Source of the DNA: Lonicera japonica
Taxonomy: Eukaryota > Streptophyta > Magnoliopsida > Dipsacales > Caprifoliaceae
DNA: 64,000 bases
Direction of reading: 5' to 3'
NCBI GenBank assembly: GCA_021464415.1
Contig: CM038467.1
Span: 28,761,248 to 28,825,247 of the forward strand
The stretch's first letter is position 1, and every line of letters starts with the position of its first letter. The translations under genes and the position numbers were made by a program. A model generated the notes under the pieces. It saw only the letters and a program-made list of their open reading frames with translations, was not told where the DNA came from and did no database searches. Of the stretch, positions 12,700 through 24,352 are shown piece by piece.

Positions 12700-13083
12700 T
12701 CATAATTGAGTTTACACACTTTGATCGACTAACTGTGGTTGCCAAATAGTGGTCGGCTTACTCGAGGAAGGTTCGCCTTTATTTATTGAACTTTTCACTC
12801 GTTCGCCTTGTTTCTTAACTATATTGATAACTTGATCGGAACTTAGGGAACTTGGCCTCTCGGACAAGGATCCTTGGATTGCAAAATTAAAACAATATCG
12901 GATATCATTCTCGGATATCATTCTGCTTACCTTTAACAATAACTACCACCATCGGGGAAGGAAATTTGAGTTTTTGGTGAAACGGGGAAGCCATTGCCTT
13001 CATCTCTCCAACCAGTTGTGTCCGAGGATTGCATTATATGGGGAGTTAATATTCATTACAAAAAATTCAAAGTTCGTGATTAC
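12700..13083 (-). pseudogene. Ty3/gypsy protease-region fragment (distal part)
   Basis: Read on the minus strand from 13083 the text encodes NFEFFVMNINSPYNAILGHN followed by WLERW and then FHQKLKFPSP. This is the conserved end of the plant Ty3/gypsy aspartic protease region ('F.V.D..SPYNAILGR.WL', then 'YH..LKFPT'). It continues the protease part at 13903-14187 across the hAT insertion. Beyond about 12950 the reading becomes frameshifted. Confidence 0.75.
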
Positions 13084-13902
13084 TAGGGGTGTTTTTGGTT
13101 TCTGTCGGGATAGAGATTGGGGTACCCCAAACCCTCCCCATATTTCATAGTTTGGTTTTGATTTTTTATATTGCTAAAACTTTAGTTAAAAACTGCACTA
13201 AAAATTAAAAAACAACACTAATTTTCTTCTAATAGTAATTTGCCTAAACAAATGCTACAAAACAACTAGTACACAATTTTATTCGATCGCCAACTTTAAT
13301 GAATTTTACGATTTTAACACTGAATCAGACAATGAAAAAAATGTGATTTCTCTTGCTGTTCAGTTTCTGACATTTGTTTCTGGCAAAGAAAAACAACATA
13401 AACAAAACAAAGCAATAGAATAATAAACCAAAAAGCAGATGATTCAATTCCTCTACTTCTATTATTTTATGATACAAGTTATTTTTATTTCACAGAATAA
13501 ATTTATAATTACATGAAAACTCAGAAAGCCCTATTTTATGATACAAGTTCTTTTTATTTCACAGAATAAATTTATAATTACATGAAAACTCAGAAAGGGC
13601 TTGTAATAACTAAAAATAAAATTTAGAGATGAAAGGATGTGGTAGAGTAGAATAAACATTTTAATAATTTATATAGTATACATATTCTAATTATATATCT
13701 AATAATATGAGATATTATTGATTACTAAGTGTAATTTTTAAATATTTAATCTATATAATATATTCACCGTTCAATTTGGTTCTTTCGAACCAAGCTTAAT
13801 CAATTTGTTTTGGTATTTATTTTTTCGGTTCAAAAAATTACGGATAGCAACGGGTTGGTTCAATTTGTTTGTTCGATTTTCTGATTTTTAACAATACCCT
13901 TA
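13084..13902. mobile_element. Non-autonomous hAT-like element inside a gypsy remnant
   Basis: It begins TAGGGGTG and ends ATACCCTTA, an imperfect inverted repeat shared with the elements at 30847 and 43854. The 8-bp flanks are GTGATTAC (13076-13083) and GTGGTTAC (13903-13910), matching at 7 of 8, as expected of an aged hAT duplication. Removing it rejoins the interrupted gypsy protease. It is 819 bp and has no transposase. Confidence 0.75.
13463..13600. repeat. Tandem duplication of about 69 bp inside the hAT-like element
   Basis: The segment starting ATTTTATGATACAAGTT and ending ACTCAGAAAG occurs twice head to tail with almost no differences (one visible A/C change after AAGTT). Confidence 0.8.
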
Positions 13903-14187
13903 GTGGTTACCTCCTTAATTCTTATTGGAACCTCAATTATTTAGATTGGTCACACATGTTCACCACTAAAGCTATAAATCAGTGCATATATTAATTGGAC
14001 GCTTTTCCTCGGTTTGAAGCGTCGCAATTGATTGAATGCATTGAGGTACATGACCTCCGATGAAGTTTCGGGATCGATCAATACCCTATTCATATCATAA
14101 TTGCTAATATTCACCATAAAAAAAAAAGAGCCTTAGTATGGGGAATGTTAACCCCCTCCAAATCATGTTCAGTGAAAGAGAGCTTGT
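13903..14187 (-). pseudogene. Ty3/gypsy protease-region fragment (proximal part)
   Basis: On the minus strand this encodes LSFTEHDLEGVNIPHTKAL followed by ISNYDMNRVLIDPETSSEV. In intact elements this is 'FT..DL.GV..PHDDALVI', then 'V.RVLVDTGSSADIL'. The catalytic DTGSS is altered to DPETSS, so it is dead. It abuts a reverse transcriptase piece on its upstream side, the reverse of the normal order. Confidence 0.75.
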
Positions 14188-14610
14188 TTTGCCAATTTGG
14201 TTATGGAATAAAGCATCCATTACCTTTTGATAGGTAGCTCCAACATTCCTCAGACCAAATGTAAAGGGATTGTAATAGTAGGTCCCCTCATTGGTTACGA
14301 ATGAGGTATTTTCTTCGTCTTCTAAAGCCATTCTAACCCGATTGTAGCCAGAGCAAGCATCCATGAAGTTTAGCATCTCGTGGCCTATGGTTACGCCCAC
14401 TAGTTGGTCTATCATGGGTAATGGGAAACTGTCTTTAAGGCAGTCCTTGTTGAGGTTCTTAAAATCCACGCACATTCTCCATTTTTCACTATACTTCTTG
14501 ACCAGCACCATGTTAAATAACCATTTAGGGTATTAAACTTCTCTAATGAATCCAGCTCGAAAGACCTTTTGTACTTTTTTTCTTGCAGACTAATTCCTTT
14601 TAGCTACAAA
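14188..14610 (-). pseudogene. Ty3/gypsy reverse transcriptase fragment
   Basis: The minus strand contains KVFRAGFIREV, a stop, YPKWLFNMVLVKK, KWRMCVDFKNLNK, KDSFPLPMIDQLV, FMDACSGYNRV and FGLRNVGATYQKVMDALF. These are consecutive fingers-palm blocks of plant Ty3/gypsy RT. It breaks off after NQIGK, before the YVDD catalytic box, directly against protease sequence. A stop replaces a residue before YPKW. Confidence 0.85.
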
Positions 14611-15695
14611 ACTCCTATAGTATGTGGTTCTAATGGTTCTCCCATGGATTTGGTTACATCCCCAAAAAAACTAACTAAGGTGGCTGAAAAAGGGGTCAGT
14701 TAATATTATGTGATATCATTGCCTTGAAGGAATTCTCGGGAAGCCTCTCGAAAATTATCAAAAACAACCATTGGTTTACTTTGAGAAATCCCGAACCTAG
14801 TCATCGAACTAGGAGAGCTCTAGTTGACCTTGATATTGTTAGGTTTATATTTTTCAGTTGACTTGATTCCGATGTTAAAAGCACTTTTCTCTCATCATCA
14901 TTTGCGCCTAATCGAAAATTTGAAGATGCAACAATCAATGAAAGCTCGCTAGGGTAAGCAAGTTAAGGTGGTTTGATTCAAATCTAGGTTATGGTTAAGC
15001 ATTAAAATCAAAATCAAAAGTCTTTTGAGTCAAACTTGTATTTAAAGTGTTTTTACCGAGTTTTATCAAAACACGAGAAGTCCTGTAGACACAAATTGAT
15101 GCAAAAACTTTTTTTTCTTTATATCTAACATGTTCTAAAGGTTGCTTCTGAAAATTAGGTACAATTGGAGTCCAAATGGATTTAATACGATGAACCACAT
15201 AAAAGAAAAATAAATACTTTTTGAAAAGATAAAAAGAAGAAAAAAATTAAAGCATCTTTTTCCATTTCATTAATTAATTCATGCATGACATCACGGTGGG
15301 ACCCAAGCATAAACAGTTTGCCTAATGTCCATGGAATTAAATTTAAAGAAAAGTCGGCGTATGAATAGTGCTGTGATGTATTAAGAAATTTGTATAGTTT
15401 AATTTACTATTTTATATATTAAAAAGTATATTACTATTGATTTTATATTTTTAGTATTTTTGAGGTGCTTAAAATTAAATAGAGAAATCTGATTTTTAGA
15501 TAAACCTTTTTAGCGTTGAGATAGAAAAGTTACAGCAAAAAGAAAGTTGGGAGGGAAAAAAAATAGAGAAACAATATTCAGAGTAAAGAAGTGAAGTAAA
15601 GTAATTACATAATGTAGTGCTGGCATTAATGGTCGCAGGCTCGCTGCTGTGGGTATGCACGGTGGAAGCCACGGATCCACTCCCTTTTTATTTTA
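14611..15695. other. No gene seen; possible further gypsy debris
   Basis: The first part is probably more decayed gypsy sequence upstream of the RT. After about 14900 no coding similarity or bounded repeat could be supported. Confidence 0.35.
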
Positions 15696-16278
15696 GGGCT
15701 CGTTTGGTCGACGTTTTTGAAAATTTTTGAAATCCTAAATTTCATTTTATGAGAATTATTTTATTTAGTTGGAGTTTTAGCTAGAAATTTAGGATTTTTA
15801 GGAATTTTAAATTTCCCCATTTTGCCAAAATATACTCCCTTATAAATTGGGAGGAATCTTGGATTTCCAATTTGAGAAATCCTTTTTTTTGCCCAAAAAC
15901 TGTTTTTTTTTCCAGAAAATTTTCAAAAATATTTTTTTCCCAGAAAGTGAAATTTATTTTTTCCAAAAAATGAAAAAAAAATTATTTTTTTCCCAGAAAA
16001 TAAAAAATATTATTTTTTTCCCCAGAAAATGAAAAAAAAATATTTTTTTCACAAAAAATGAAAAAATTTATTTTTCCCCAGAAAATGAAAAAATATATAT
16101 TTTTCCCAGTAAATGAAAAAAAAAACTCCAAAAAATTAAAAAAAATAAGTTGCCGAGTTCATTCCTAAAACTTCAACCAAACGAGCATTAATGGAATCCA
16201 ATAAAGGATGCCAGGAATAAAGGTTTCCTGACATCTAGAATACCAATTCCATTCCTAAAACTCGAACCAAACGAGCCC
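15696..16278. mobile_element. Tourist/PIF-like MITE (GGGCTCGTTTGGT family)
   Basis: The left end is GGGCTCGTTTGGTCGA and the right end CGAACCAAACGAGCCC, flanked by TTA on both sides (15693-15695 and 16279-16281). It is 583 bp and non-coding. A second copy of the 3' terminus (ACTTCAACCAAACGAGC, around 16168-16186) lies inside it, suggesting a partial end duplication. Its middle is a minisatellite. Confidence 0.85.
15880..16130. repeat. Minisatellite of TTTTTCCCAGAAAATGAAAA-like units
   Basis: Roughly eight to nine degenerate units of about 25-30 bp alternate a T-run, a CCCAGAAAA or CCAAAAAA core and an A-run. Open frames reported through it are low-complexity artefacts. Confidence 0.7.
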
Positions 16279-16281
16279 TTA

Positions 16282-16926
16282 AGCAGCCACCGCAATTCTC
16301 TTTTCTTTTCTTTTTTTTCTTCTTCTTCTTTTTCATGTTATTTTAATTTATTTTCTTCTATTTTTGATTTTTGATTACTGTACATTAGGAGAATAGAATA
16401 TTTTTAGGCAATATTAGCTTAGTTTTACAAGAACCGTAGCGACCTTAGTAGAATTTTATTTATTTTTGGTTGATTTCTTCTTTATTCTCCTCAGCTATTT
16501 GGAGCACTATGGATTGTTTTTGGAGTGGATTATTTTATACAATTAGAGCAAAAAATTAGAGCAAAATTTTGTTCTCTTCATCTAATTAATTCGTGGATCT
16601 AACTAAGTATTTATTTTTATGTAATTATGTGTTTTATTATAAACATGCACGGATAAAATTATTTTTAGGGTTTGGATGCAGCTACATGCCTAAATTATTG
16701 TGTACGCTTATGTGATTCAAATCCCCCCAAAATTTATGAATTTAAATTAAATTAGTGCTTTTCTTATTCATTTGTCCGATTTAATTGATTTATTAGAGTT
16801 GGATTCTTGTTGTGTTTTGTTGAATTCACCTTATGATTTGTTGAGAGTGGATATGACGTGTTTGTTTCTAAATGTAGCATTTAGAAATGCAATAAGTTTT
16901 CTTTTTTTAAATCATTAAGAGGTTAA
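16282..16926. other. No gene seen
   Basis: A CT-rich tract (about 16290-16335) is followed by AT-rich sequence without recognisable coding or repeat boundaries. Confidence 0.35.
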
Positions 16927-18024
16927 TTTTTTTTTTTAAATGATTAAGCATTCATGAGCCATAAATGGCATATCCTTAACAATTCGATGAGTTGTGACAT
17001 TTTGATATTTCTTAACATGAAGGAAAACAAAACCCAAATTTGGCAGCAAAGTGACGAATATCACCCATTAACACCTTAATCTCCGAGGGAGGATCTAAAT
17101 ATGAAGTAGCCAGAGAGATCACTATTTTTGAATCATTACATATGACCGCACCTACAAGGTTATGAGTAGCTCCAACACAGCATACTTCTCTGACTACTAG
17201 AGCTTCTGGAACTAAGGCTGAAGAAGCTGTAACTTTCTTAGCCACACCATCACAAAGATTAAGAGATTTGTCAAACAAAATGCAAGTTGAGGCAGCTTTA
17301 GGCTGGGAGGCTTCGAAAGCACCATCACACAAGAAAAAGTAACTTGAAGGACCTGAGTTAACTATATTCCTCCGATCTGAAATCTGAAATCTGAAAATCA
17401 GGAACTGTCAAATGAGATTGGTTAGGCAAGGATAAATCACTAATCTCTGAGATTAACAACTTTGTCGAGCACACAACCGACCGCTGGGATCACTTCTCCT
17501 TTTCAAAAACGAAAGCGTTTCTAGCTTTCCAAAGAGACCAGCTAATAGAAATGACCCAATGCTGACCTCCATTTGATAAATAATCCTTAGCCCATCTGAT
17601 GGCTGAAAGAACATAGAATAACGAAGGACTAAAGATTCCAGGGAACTCCTTCCAAACAGTCGAAGCAAAACTACACCTGAAGATAATATGTTCAATGGAC
17701 TCTTTTCTTCAAAGCACCTAGGACACAAAGGATCTAGCCTACACTTTTTTTTTATAAGTTATTCTTAGTCGTAATAGCATTAACACACCCCTTCCTCCAA
17801 AAGAACCTGAGCTTTGGAGGAACATTAGCTTTCCAAATTGACTTCCATAACACTTTCGAAGAAGAAAAACACGACGACGCTTAGTTTATCTCTTTAGAAC
17901 TTGCGGATTTCATAGCTTCTGCATGGGCAGACTTGGCAGTTGGCACTAAACTTACCAAACTTAGAGAAGTGCCAAATCCATTTATCTCTTCCATTCAAAA
18001 TAGCTACAGAGATACTCTCAATGA
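16927..18024 (-). pseudogene. LINE 3' part: zf-RVT and RNase H-like domain, poly(A) end
   Basis: In order on the minus strand: a segment with IESISVAILNGRDKWIWHF; a zf-RVT region with CPRCFEEKSP, followed in another frame by a WSLWKARN-like stretch; and an RVT_3-type RNase H domain (17012-17332) with CDGAF, EALVVREVCC, CNDSKIVISL and DIRHFA. These are typical of plant non-LTR retrotransposons. Frames change, so it is inactive. The 3' end is an 11-nt A-run on the minus strand (T at 16927-16937). It continues upstream at 26505-27130 beyond the copia insertion. Confidence 0.85.
18020..18024. repeat. Target-site duplication AATGA (left)
   Basis: AATGA directly precedes TGTTGGAAAA of the left LTR; the same five bases follow TTGCTTACA of the right LTR at 26500-26504. 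The pair marks 18025-26499 as a single insertion footprint in the LINE. Confidence 0.85.
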
Positions 18025-18902
18025 TGTTGGAAAAATGGTTTTAAAGTAACTTTTTTAGCCATTTTGAGGGTAATTTTACATGGGGTTTCAAACTCAGTTG
18101 TGAAAGGAAATTATAGATTCGTGTTCTCCTCCGTGAGTACATCGAGATCGTGTACTTGTTTGCTCAAAACAGATTTGGGGTGAATGAAAAATTGTCACTC
18201 AAAATGAGCTATTTGAGATGGAAAATAAAATGGGAAATGTTAGTCCCACATTGGAACTTTGAAAAAATATTTATAAGTTTATAAAGGATAACCTTTCACT
18301 AGCTCATAAGTTTCTAAGAAATATAAGGCTCTCTCTCGCGCACCCAAACACAGGGAGTGCAAATCACGGACCGAGTTTGGCTTGACACAGGCTTGGCTTG
18401 TGTGTGCTCGCACCTGCTGACACGAATGTCGCTCCGAAAATGGCCAGCCGCGCGAAGTCATGTTTTGCATTTAGAAAGAGTTTTCCAGTTCATTTATTTT
18501 CCTTAATGTCACCCATTTTAAAATTTGAATTACCTTTAATTAAGAGATTTCAAAATTTAATTTTGATTAAAAAAAACGTTTGAATTAATTCTTATTAAAT
18601 TGTAAAAAACGGTTTTGTTTAATTGATGCAGCTAACACAAAACATTTTTTATGATTAATGGGAAATTAATTCTAGAGCTCCTCCCCCTTGTATAAATTGG
18701 AGGCTTTGGAGACCTCATTCCACACAACTCAACACACACCTCTCTTCAGAAAATTCTCTCTTGCTCTCTAGAATAGTTTTATTTTAGTGGTGATCAAGTT
18801 CATACAAAAAAAATTGTTTTAAGGAGATCCTGTGTTACACGAGACTCGGTTTTATTTATTTTTAAATTGTTAATTTCCACGTTTTTGCTTATAATTCTTG
18901 AA
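18025..18902 (+). repeat. Copia LTR (left, internally deleted)
   Basis: It starts TGTTGGAAAAATGG and ends near TTTTTGCTTATA. Compared with the full copy at 22126-23106 it lacks about 120 bp in the part downstream of GATCAAGTTCATAC (break near 18808). It contains the LTR promoter: TATAAAT at 18691-18697. Confidence 0.85.
18691..18697 (+). promoter_or_regulatory. TATA box of the copia LTR
   Basis: TATAAATTGG follows CTCCCCCTTG. The same box occurs in the minus LTR (22440-22434, minus strand) and the right LTR fragment (26183-26189), consistent with the U3/R border of this LTR family. Confidence 0.6.
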
Positions 18903-21836
18903 ACTGTTTTTTTTAAACCATACACAGACTTCACCAATTTACAAACTTTCTTTTCTTGACCAGGAGAGGAAAACCCCTCAGGTTGTTCCATATAGATTTT
19001 TTCTTCTAAGTCTCTATTAAGAAAAGTTGTTTTCACGTCCATTTGATGTATTTCAAGATTACGCAAAGCGGCAATTGCAAGTATCAGTCTGATGGAATTT
19101 ATTCTCGTTACAGGAGAATATGTATCAAAGTAATCAAGACCTTCTTTTTGTCTATAACCTTTGATCACAAGCCTTGCTTTATATTTATCAATTGACCCAT
19201 CTGCTTTTATTTTTCTTTTTAAATATCCACTTGGAACTTAGAGGTTTACTACCAGGTGGAAGATCTATTAGTTCCCAAGTATGATTTTGCAAAATAGAAT
19301 CAATTTCACTCTTGATAGCCTCTTTCCATAAAAGTCCATCATTTGAATTCACAGCTTGTTCATAAGTTTGAGGTTCACCTTCTAGCATATACGTCAAAAA
19401 ATCAGGACCAAAAGATTTTTTCATTCTTGCCCTTTTACTACGTCTAGGCTCTACCTCAACTTCCTTATGAGCATCGAGAATATTTTTATGTATTCGTTTA
19501 GAAGAACTCGTTTCTTTTTTCTTACATGGAAACACATTTTCAAAAAATGATGCATTTCTCGACTCCATGATTGTATTCTTGTGTATATCAGGTATATTAG
19601 ATTCATACACAAGAAATCGATGGGCGTTACTATTTTGTGCATATCCAATGAAAATGCAATCAACCGTTTTTAGTCCTATTTTCACCGCTTTAGGTGGAGG
19701 TGCTACCACTTTAGCAAGACATCCCCACACGCATAAATAACTGTAAGATGGCTTCCTCCCTTTCCATAACTCATATGGAGTTTTCTCCTCTCTTTTTTTG
19801 GGCACCTTATTTAAAAGGTAATTAGCCGAAAGAAGGGCTTCTCCCCACATGTTGGGTGACAAACCCGAACTAATTAACATTGCATCCATCATTTCTTTCA
19901 GTGTCCGATTCTTTCGTCCAGCCACTCCATTTGATTGAGGTGAATAAGGTGCAGTCATTTCATGAATAATTTCATGTTGAGCACAGACCTCAGCAAATGG
20001 AAATTCATATTCACCACCTCGGTCACTTCTAAGTACTTTGATTTTCTTATTAAGTTGATTTTTCAACTTCATTTTTATAGAGAACAAATTTCTCTATAGT
20101 TTCATCCTTACTTTTGAGTAGATACACATAACAATATTTTGCGCTATCATCTACAAAAGTAATAAAATATTTATTACCACCTCTTGTTTGTGTCATTTTT
20201 AAATCACATATATCGCTATGGATTAAATCACTTTTAAGAAATAATGATCTTGTTTGTTTTGCCTCAACACAAGTTTTACATTTGTGTTTTGAATCAATTT
20301 GAAAAGAAGGTATATGATTTAAGTTAATTAATTTTCGTAAAGAATCATAATTAACATGACCTAGTCTACCATGCCATAAATTTGAAGACTCAAGCATATA
20401 AGCAGAAGAAGTAGCTTTATTATCATTCTTAATGATAGTCATTACATTTATTTTGAATAAACCACCATTCATATACCCTTTCCTCACATACATTCCACCC
20501 TTAGACAAAACAAACTTATCCGACTCAAACACTAGTTGAAAACCATGAGTATTTAGCAATGAACCCGACACTAAGTTCTTGCGAACTTCAGGTACGTAGA
20601 CCACATTGTTCAAAGTTAACTCATTCCCAAACGTCATTTTTGGAACCACTTTTCCTTCCCCTTGATTTCAGAGGTAGCCAAATTTCCCATGTATATTTTC
20701 TTCCCATTTTTAATAGGTTGAAACGTAAAGAACAAGTTTCTATCAAAGCACACATGACGAGTAGCACCCGTGTCAATCCACCATTCTTTTGGGTTTGAAT
20801 CCACCAAGTTCACCTCAGTCACCACTGCCGAAAGATTAATATCATAAACTTCTTTAGCAATGCCTTCGATTATATTTGCTTCCTTATTTCGGTTTCTTTT
20901 GGGTAGCCTACAGTCAGAGGATTTGTGACCCAATTTGTCACAGTTGAAACACTTGCATTGAAATTTTGGCTTTTTGGAGATTCCTCTTTTCGGCCCCAAC
21001 ACCTTCCCTTTGCCTTTGTTGTTGTTGTTATTGTTCTTCCTTGAACTTTGACCATGTTCCACCACATTTGCCTTGGCAGCAAACGAAGTGGTATTAGCCC
21101 CCCTTTTTTCAGAAACTTTATTATCTTCTTCAATTCGAAGTCTTAATACAAGGTCCTCAACTCCCATTTCCTTTCGTTTGTGCTTTAAGTAGTTCTTAAA
21201 GTCTTTTCATACCGGAGGTAGTTTTTCAATAATGCATGTTACTTGAAGGCTCTCGCTCAAAGTCATCCCTTCGGCGTGAATTTCATGCAAAATCAGTTGG
21301 AGATCTTGTACTTAGCTAATTACAGTCTTGGAATCAACCATTTTAAAATCAAAAAACCGGCCAACAATAAACTTTTTGGCACCGGCATCCTCGATTTTAT
21401 ATTTATGATCCAACGCCTCCCACAGTTCCTTAGCCGTTTTCTTTTCAATGTACACATTGTATAAAGAATCGACCAAGCCATTCATTATAGTATTTTTAGC
21501 CAAGTAATCGGCATGGTTCCAAGCATCCACAGCACTAACGGCTTAGACATCTTGCTCACCCTCCTTGAGCTTAAGCCTCTCCTCGGTTAGAAATCGAGCA
21601 AGATTAAGAGTGGTAAGATAAAACATCATTTTTTGTTGCCACCTCTTAAAATCTTGGCCATTAATTTTTTTTGGTTTTTCCCCTTTCACTACATTAGCAG
21701 TCACAGGAGTAGAAGTGAGAGCAGTTCTAGAAACAGCAACGGTAGGGTTCAATGGTGCAGTCGCAATAACAGGATCAACGGGATTAGCCTCAGTGGTCAT
21801 TGTACCTTTAGCACGTACAAACAAAATGTTAAATTC
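18903..21836 (-). pseudogene. Ty1/copia gag-pol (gag to N-terminal RT), broken
   Basis: Minus-strand order: Gag/UBN2-type region (21824-21165) with [23 protein letters not shown] and EDLVLRLRIEE; zinc knuckle CFNCDKLGHKSSDC; protease WWIDTGATRHVC; GAG pre-integrase LWHGRLGHVNYDSLRKL; integrase core with IHSDICD, FITFVDDS and VLRSDRGGEYE, then YSPQSNGVAGRKNRT; RT start with ILQNHTWELIDLPPG and FDTYSPVTRINSIR through VYGLKK. It ends at the left LTR junction, so the RT catalytic YVDD region is missing here. Stops occur after EQDV and LPPV, and frameshifts lie near 20650, 20080 and 19190. Confidence 0.9.
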
Positions 21837-22125
21837 TAGAAATACAAAGTTCCAATATATATATATATATATATATTTTCAAACAGTTTTTACGAAACTG
21901 TTTTTCCATAATTTACGAAACTGTTTTTCCATAAACAGTTTTTTTTTCTTTTTTTTGAAACAATTTTTTTTTTCAGAAATGATATTTTAGAACTATTTTT
22001 TTCAGAAATTGTTAAAAAAACAGCTTTCCAGAAATTGTAAAACTAGAAAAATTCTTCCTCTGAATTTGTTTAACTAACAAAAACAAAAATTGTTAATTCC
22101 GAAGTAAACATAATTGTTTTAAGAT

Positions 22126-23106
22126 TGTAAGCAAAAACTTGGAAATTAACAATTTAAACAAAAAATAAAACCGAGTCTCGTGTAACACACGATCTCTTTA
22201 AAACAATTGCGCCGCCTCCCGCGGTGCTTTTGAGGTTTGTTACAGCGTTTGTCTCTCAGGATGAAATGGTAAAGAGTGTCTACCTTTAGCACTTTAGTGT
22301 CACTCGCAAGACGAACTTAAATTGTGTATGAACTTGATCACCACCAAAACAAAACTATTCTAGAGAACAAGAGAGAATTTCGTGAAGAGATGTGTGTGTT
22401 GAGTTGTGTGGAATGAGGTCTCCAAAGCCTCCAATTTATAGAAGGGGGAGGAGCTCTAGAATTAATTTTCCATTAATCATAAAAAACGTTTTGTGTTAAT
22501 TGCATCAATTAAACAAAACCGTTTTTTACAATTTAATAAGAATTAATTCAAACGTTTTTTTAATCAAAATTAAATTTTGAAATCTCTTAATTAAAGGTAA
22601 TTCAAATTTTAAAATGGGTGACATTAAGGAAAATAAACGAATTGAAAAACTCTTTCCAAATGCAAAACATGACCCCGCGCAGCTGGCCATTTTTGGAGCG
22701 ACATTCGTGTCCACAGGTGCGGGCGCACACAAGTCAAGCCTGTGTCAAGCCAAATTCAGTCCGTGATATGCACCCCCCTAGGCCTGGGTGCGCGAGAGAG
22801 ATCCTTATATTTCTTAGAATCTTATGAGCTAGTGAAAGGTTATCCTTTATAAACTCATAAATGTTTTTCCAAAGTTCTAATGTGGGACTAACATTTCCCA
22901 TTTTATTTTCCATCTCAAATAGCTCACTTTGGGTGACAATTTCTCATTCACCCCAAATCCGTTTTGAGTAAACAAATACACGATCTCGATGTACTCACGG
23001 AGGAGAACACGAATTTACAATTTTCTTTCACAACCGAGTGTGAAACCCTATTTAAAATTACCCTCAAAATGGCTAAAAAAATTACTTTAAAACCATTTTT
23101 CCAACA
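22126..23106 (-). repeat. Copia LTR (full length, 981 bp)
   Basis: On the minus strand it runs from TGTTGGAAAAATGG to TTTTTGCTTACA. A purine-rich tract GTGGGGAAT sits immediately upstream of it on that strand (23107-23115), as expected for a 3' LTR. Gag begins downstream of it, as expected for a 5' LTR. This one copy therefore serves both sides. No clear tRNA-Met primer site follows it. Confidence 0.85.
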
Positions 23107-23843
23107 ATTCCCCACATGAATGAAAATTGGTGACCAAAGAAATGATAGACAAGGTGATAAAGTTCGGCGGTTGAAACCTGCATAGTATAGGTAGGTTTTT
23201 CCCCTTGAACCTTCCCTTATGAAGATATGTTTACTTTACTAACTCAACAGTGAACGCGATGTCCTTGAACTATTCTGCCATTTGTGTAAACGACGATATA
23301 TCTCATACAGGAGTCTTCCTAACACATATTAGTTCTCACTACTATGTTCTTTATGGCCATGAATATACGCCTGGTTCTACAAGAGTTCTCTAAGAATTGT
23401 GCCCTAAGCAATTCTCTTGAAAGCGGCCCTTTTTCCTTCTTACATTGGTGATTTCTTAATTAAAAGTAACCCGTATTACTCCGTTCGATTTATCGACACA
23501 TAAGAATTATTAAAAGCTTAGCTTATCATTTTTCTTACGGGTATCACTGTTTTCATCGTAGGAATGGACATGGAAAAAATCCCCACAGTGATCTACCGTA
23601 GCCTTTACAATTTAGTTGTCCCTTTTGAACCTAGATCTTGGGATCTCCAGTCACGTAGGTTGGGTATCCATTGTATCGACTTATTTATTCATGGGCTTTA
23701 GTCCCATACCCCTTGTTGACTTGTTAACTAACTTTCTATTCAACCCTTTGGTTAACGGATCCGCAATATTATCTTTTGACTTTACAAAGTTGGAGTGAGA
23801 TAACTCCAGTTGAGAGTAGTTGTCTAATGGTATTATGTCTTCA

Positions 23844-23879
<36 letters not shown>

Positions 23880-24352
23880 TTGTACCCTACCAATAGCTGA
23901 TTGACTATTAAAGTGTATGCAAATTGGAGGCACGGGTTTTGACCATCTCGGAATATCCTCTAAAAAGTGGCGTAACTATTCAGCCTCTTCCCTACATTTG
24001 TCTAATGCAATAAATTCAGATTCCATAGTGGATCTAGCAATCACAGTTTGTTTTGAGGATTTCCACGAAACTGTTCCACCCCATAGCATAAATATATAAC
24101 CGCTAGTGGATTTGTAGTCCTTATCATTAGATATCCAATTTGCATCACTATATCCTTCAAGTACAGCTGGATATTTAGCATAGTGCGATCCATAATTACG
24201 AGTAAATCCTAAATACTTTAGTACTTTAACAATAGCTCGCCAATGCTCGGCTACAGGATTACTCATATATCTACTCAATTTGCTAACTGCATATGCTATA
24301 TCTGGCCTTGTACAGCTCATTAAGTACATTAAACTACCTATCACTCTCGAGT
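23107..24352 (-). pseudogene. Ty1/copia pol 3' end (RT end and RNase H), broken
   Basis: The minus strand encodes [20 protein letters not shown], then [41 protein letters not shown] and [13 protein letters not shown] of the copia RNase H. A second frame (23893-23681) carries DNIADPLTKGLNRKLV and GMGLKP, the usual polyprotein end. About 500 bp of the frame-shifted tail and the polypurine tract lead into the LTR at 23106. It starts abruptly at the junction with the plus-strand gag at about 24352. Confidence 0.9.

Noticed and set aside
15781..16032. Frames on both strands rich in Phe and Lys
   Set aside because: They read through the MITE minisatellite; both strands are open only because of low complexity.
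18025..23106. Reading the left copia region as one ordinary element with an LTR at each end
   Set aside because: The two LTRs are in opposite orientation, pol stops within RT at the left LTR, and the missing 3' pol lies on the far side of the right LTR.
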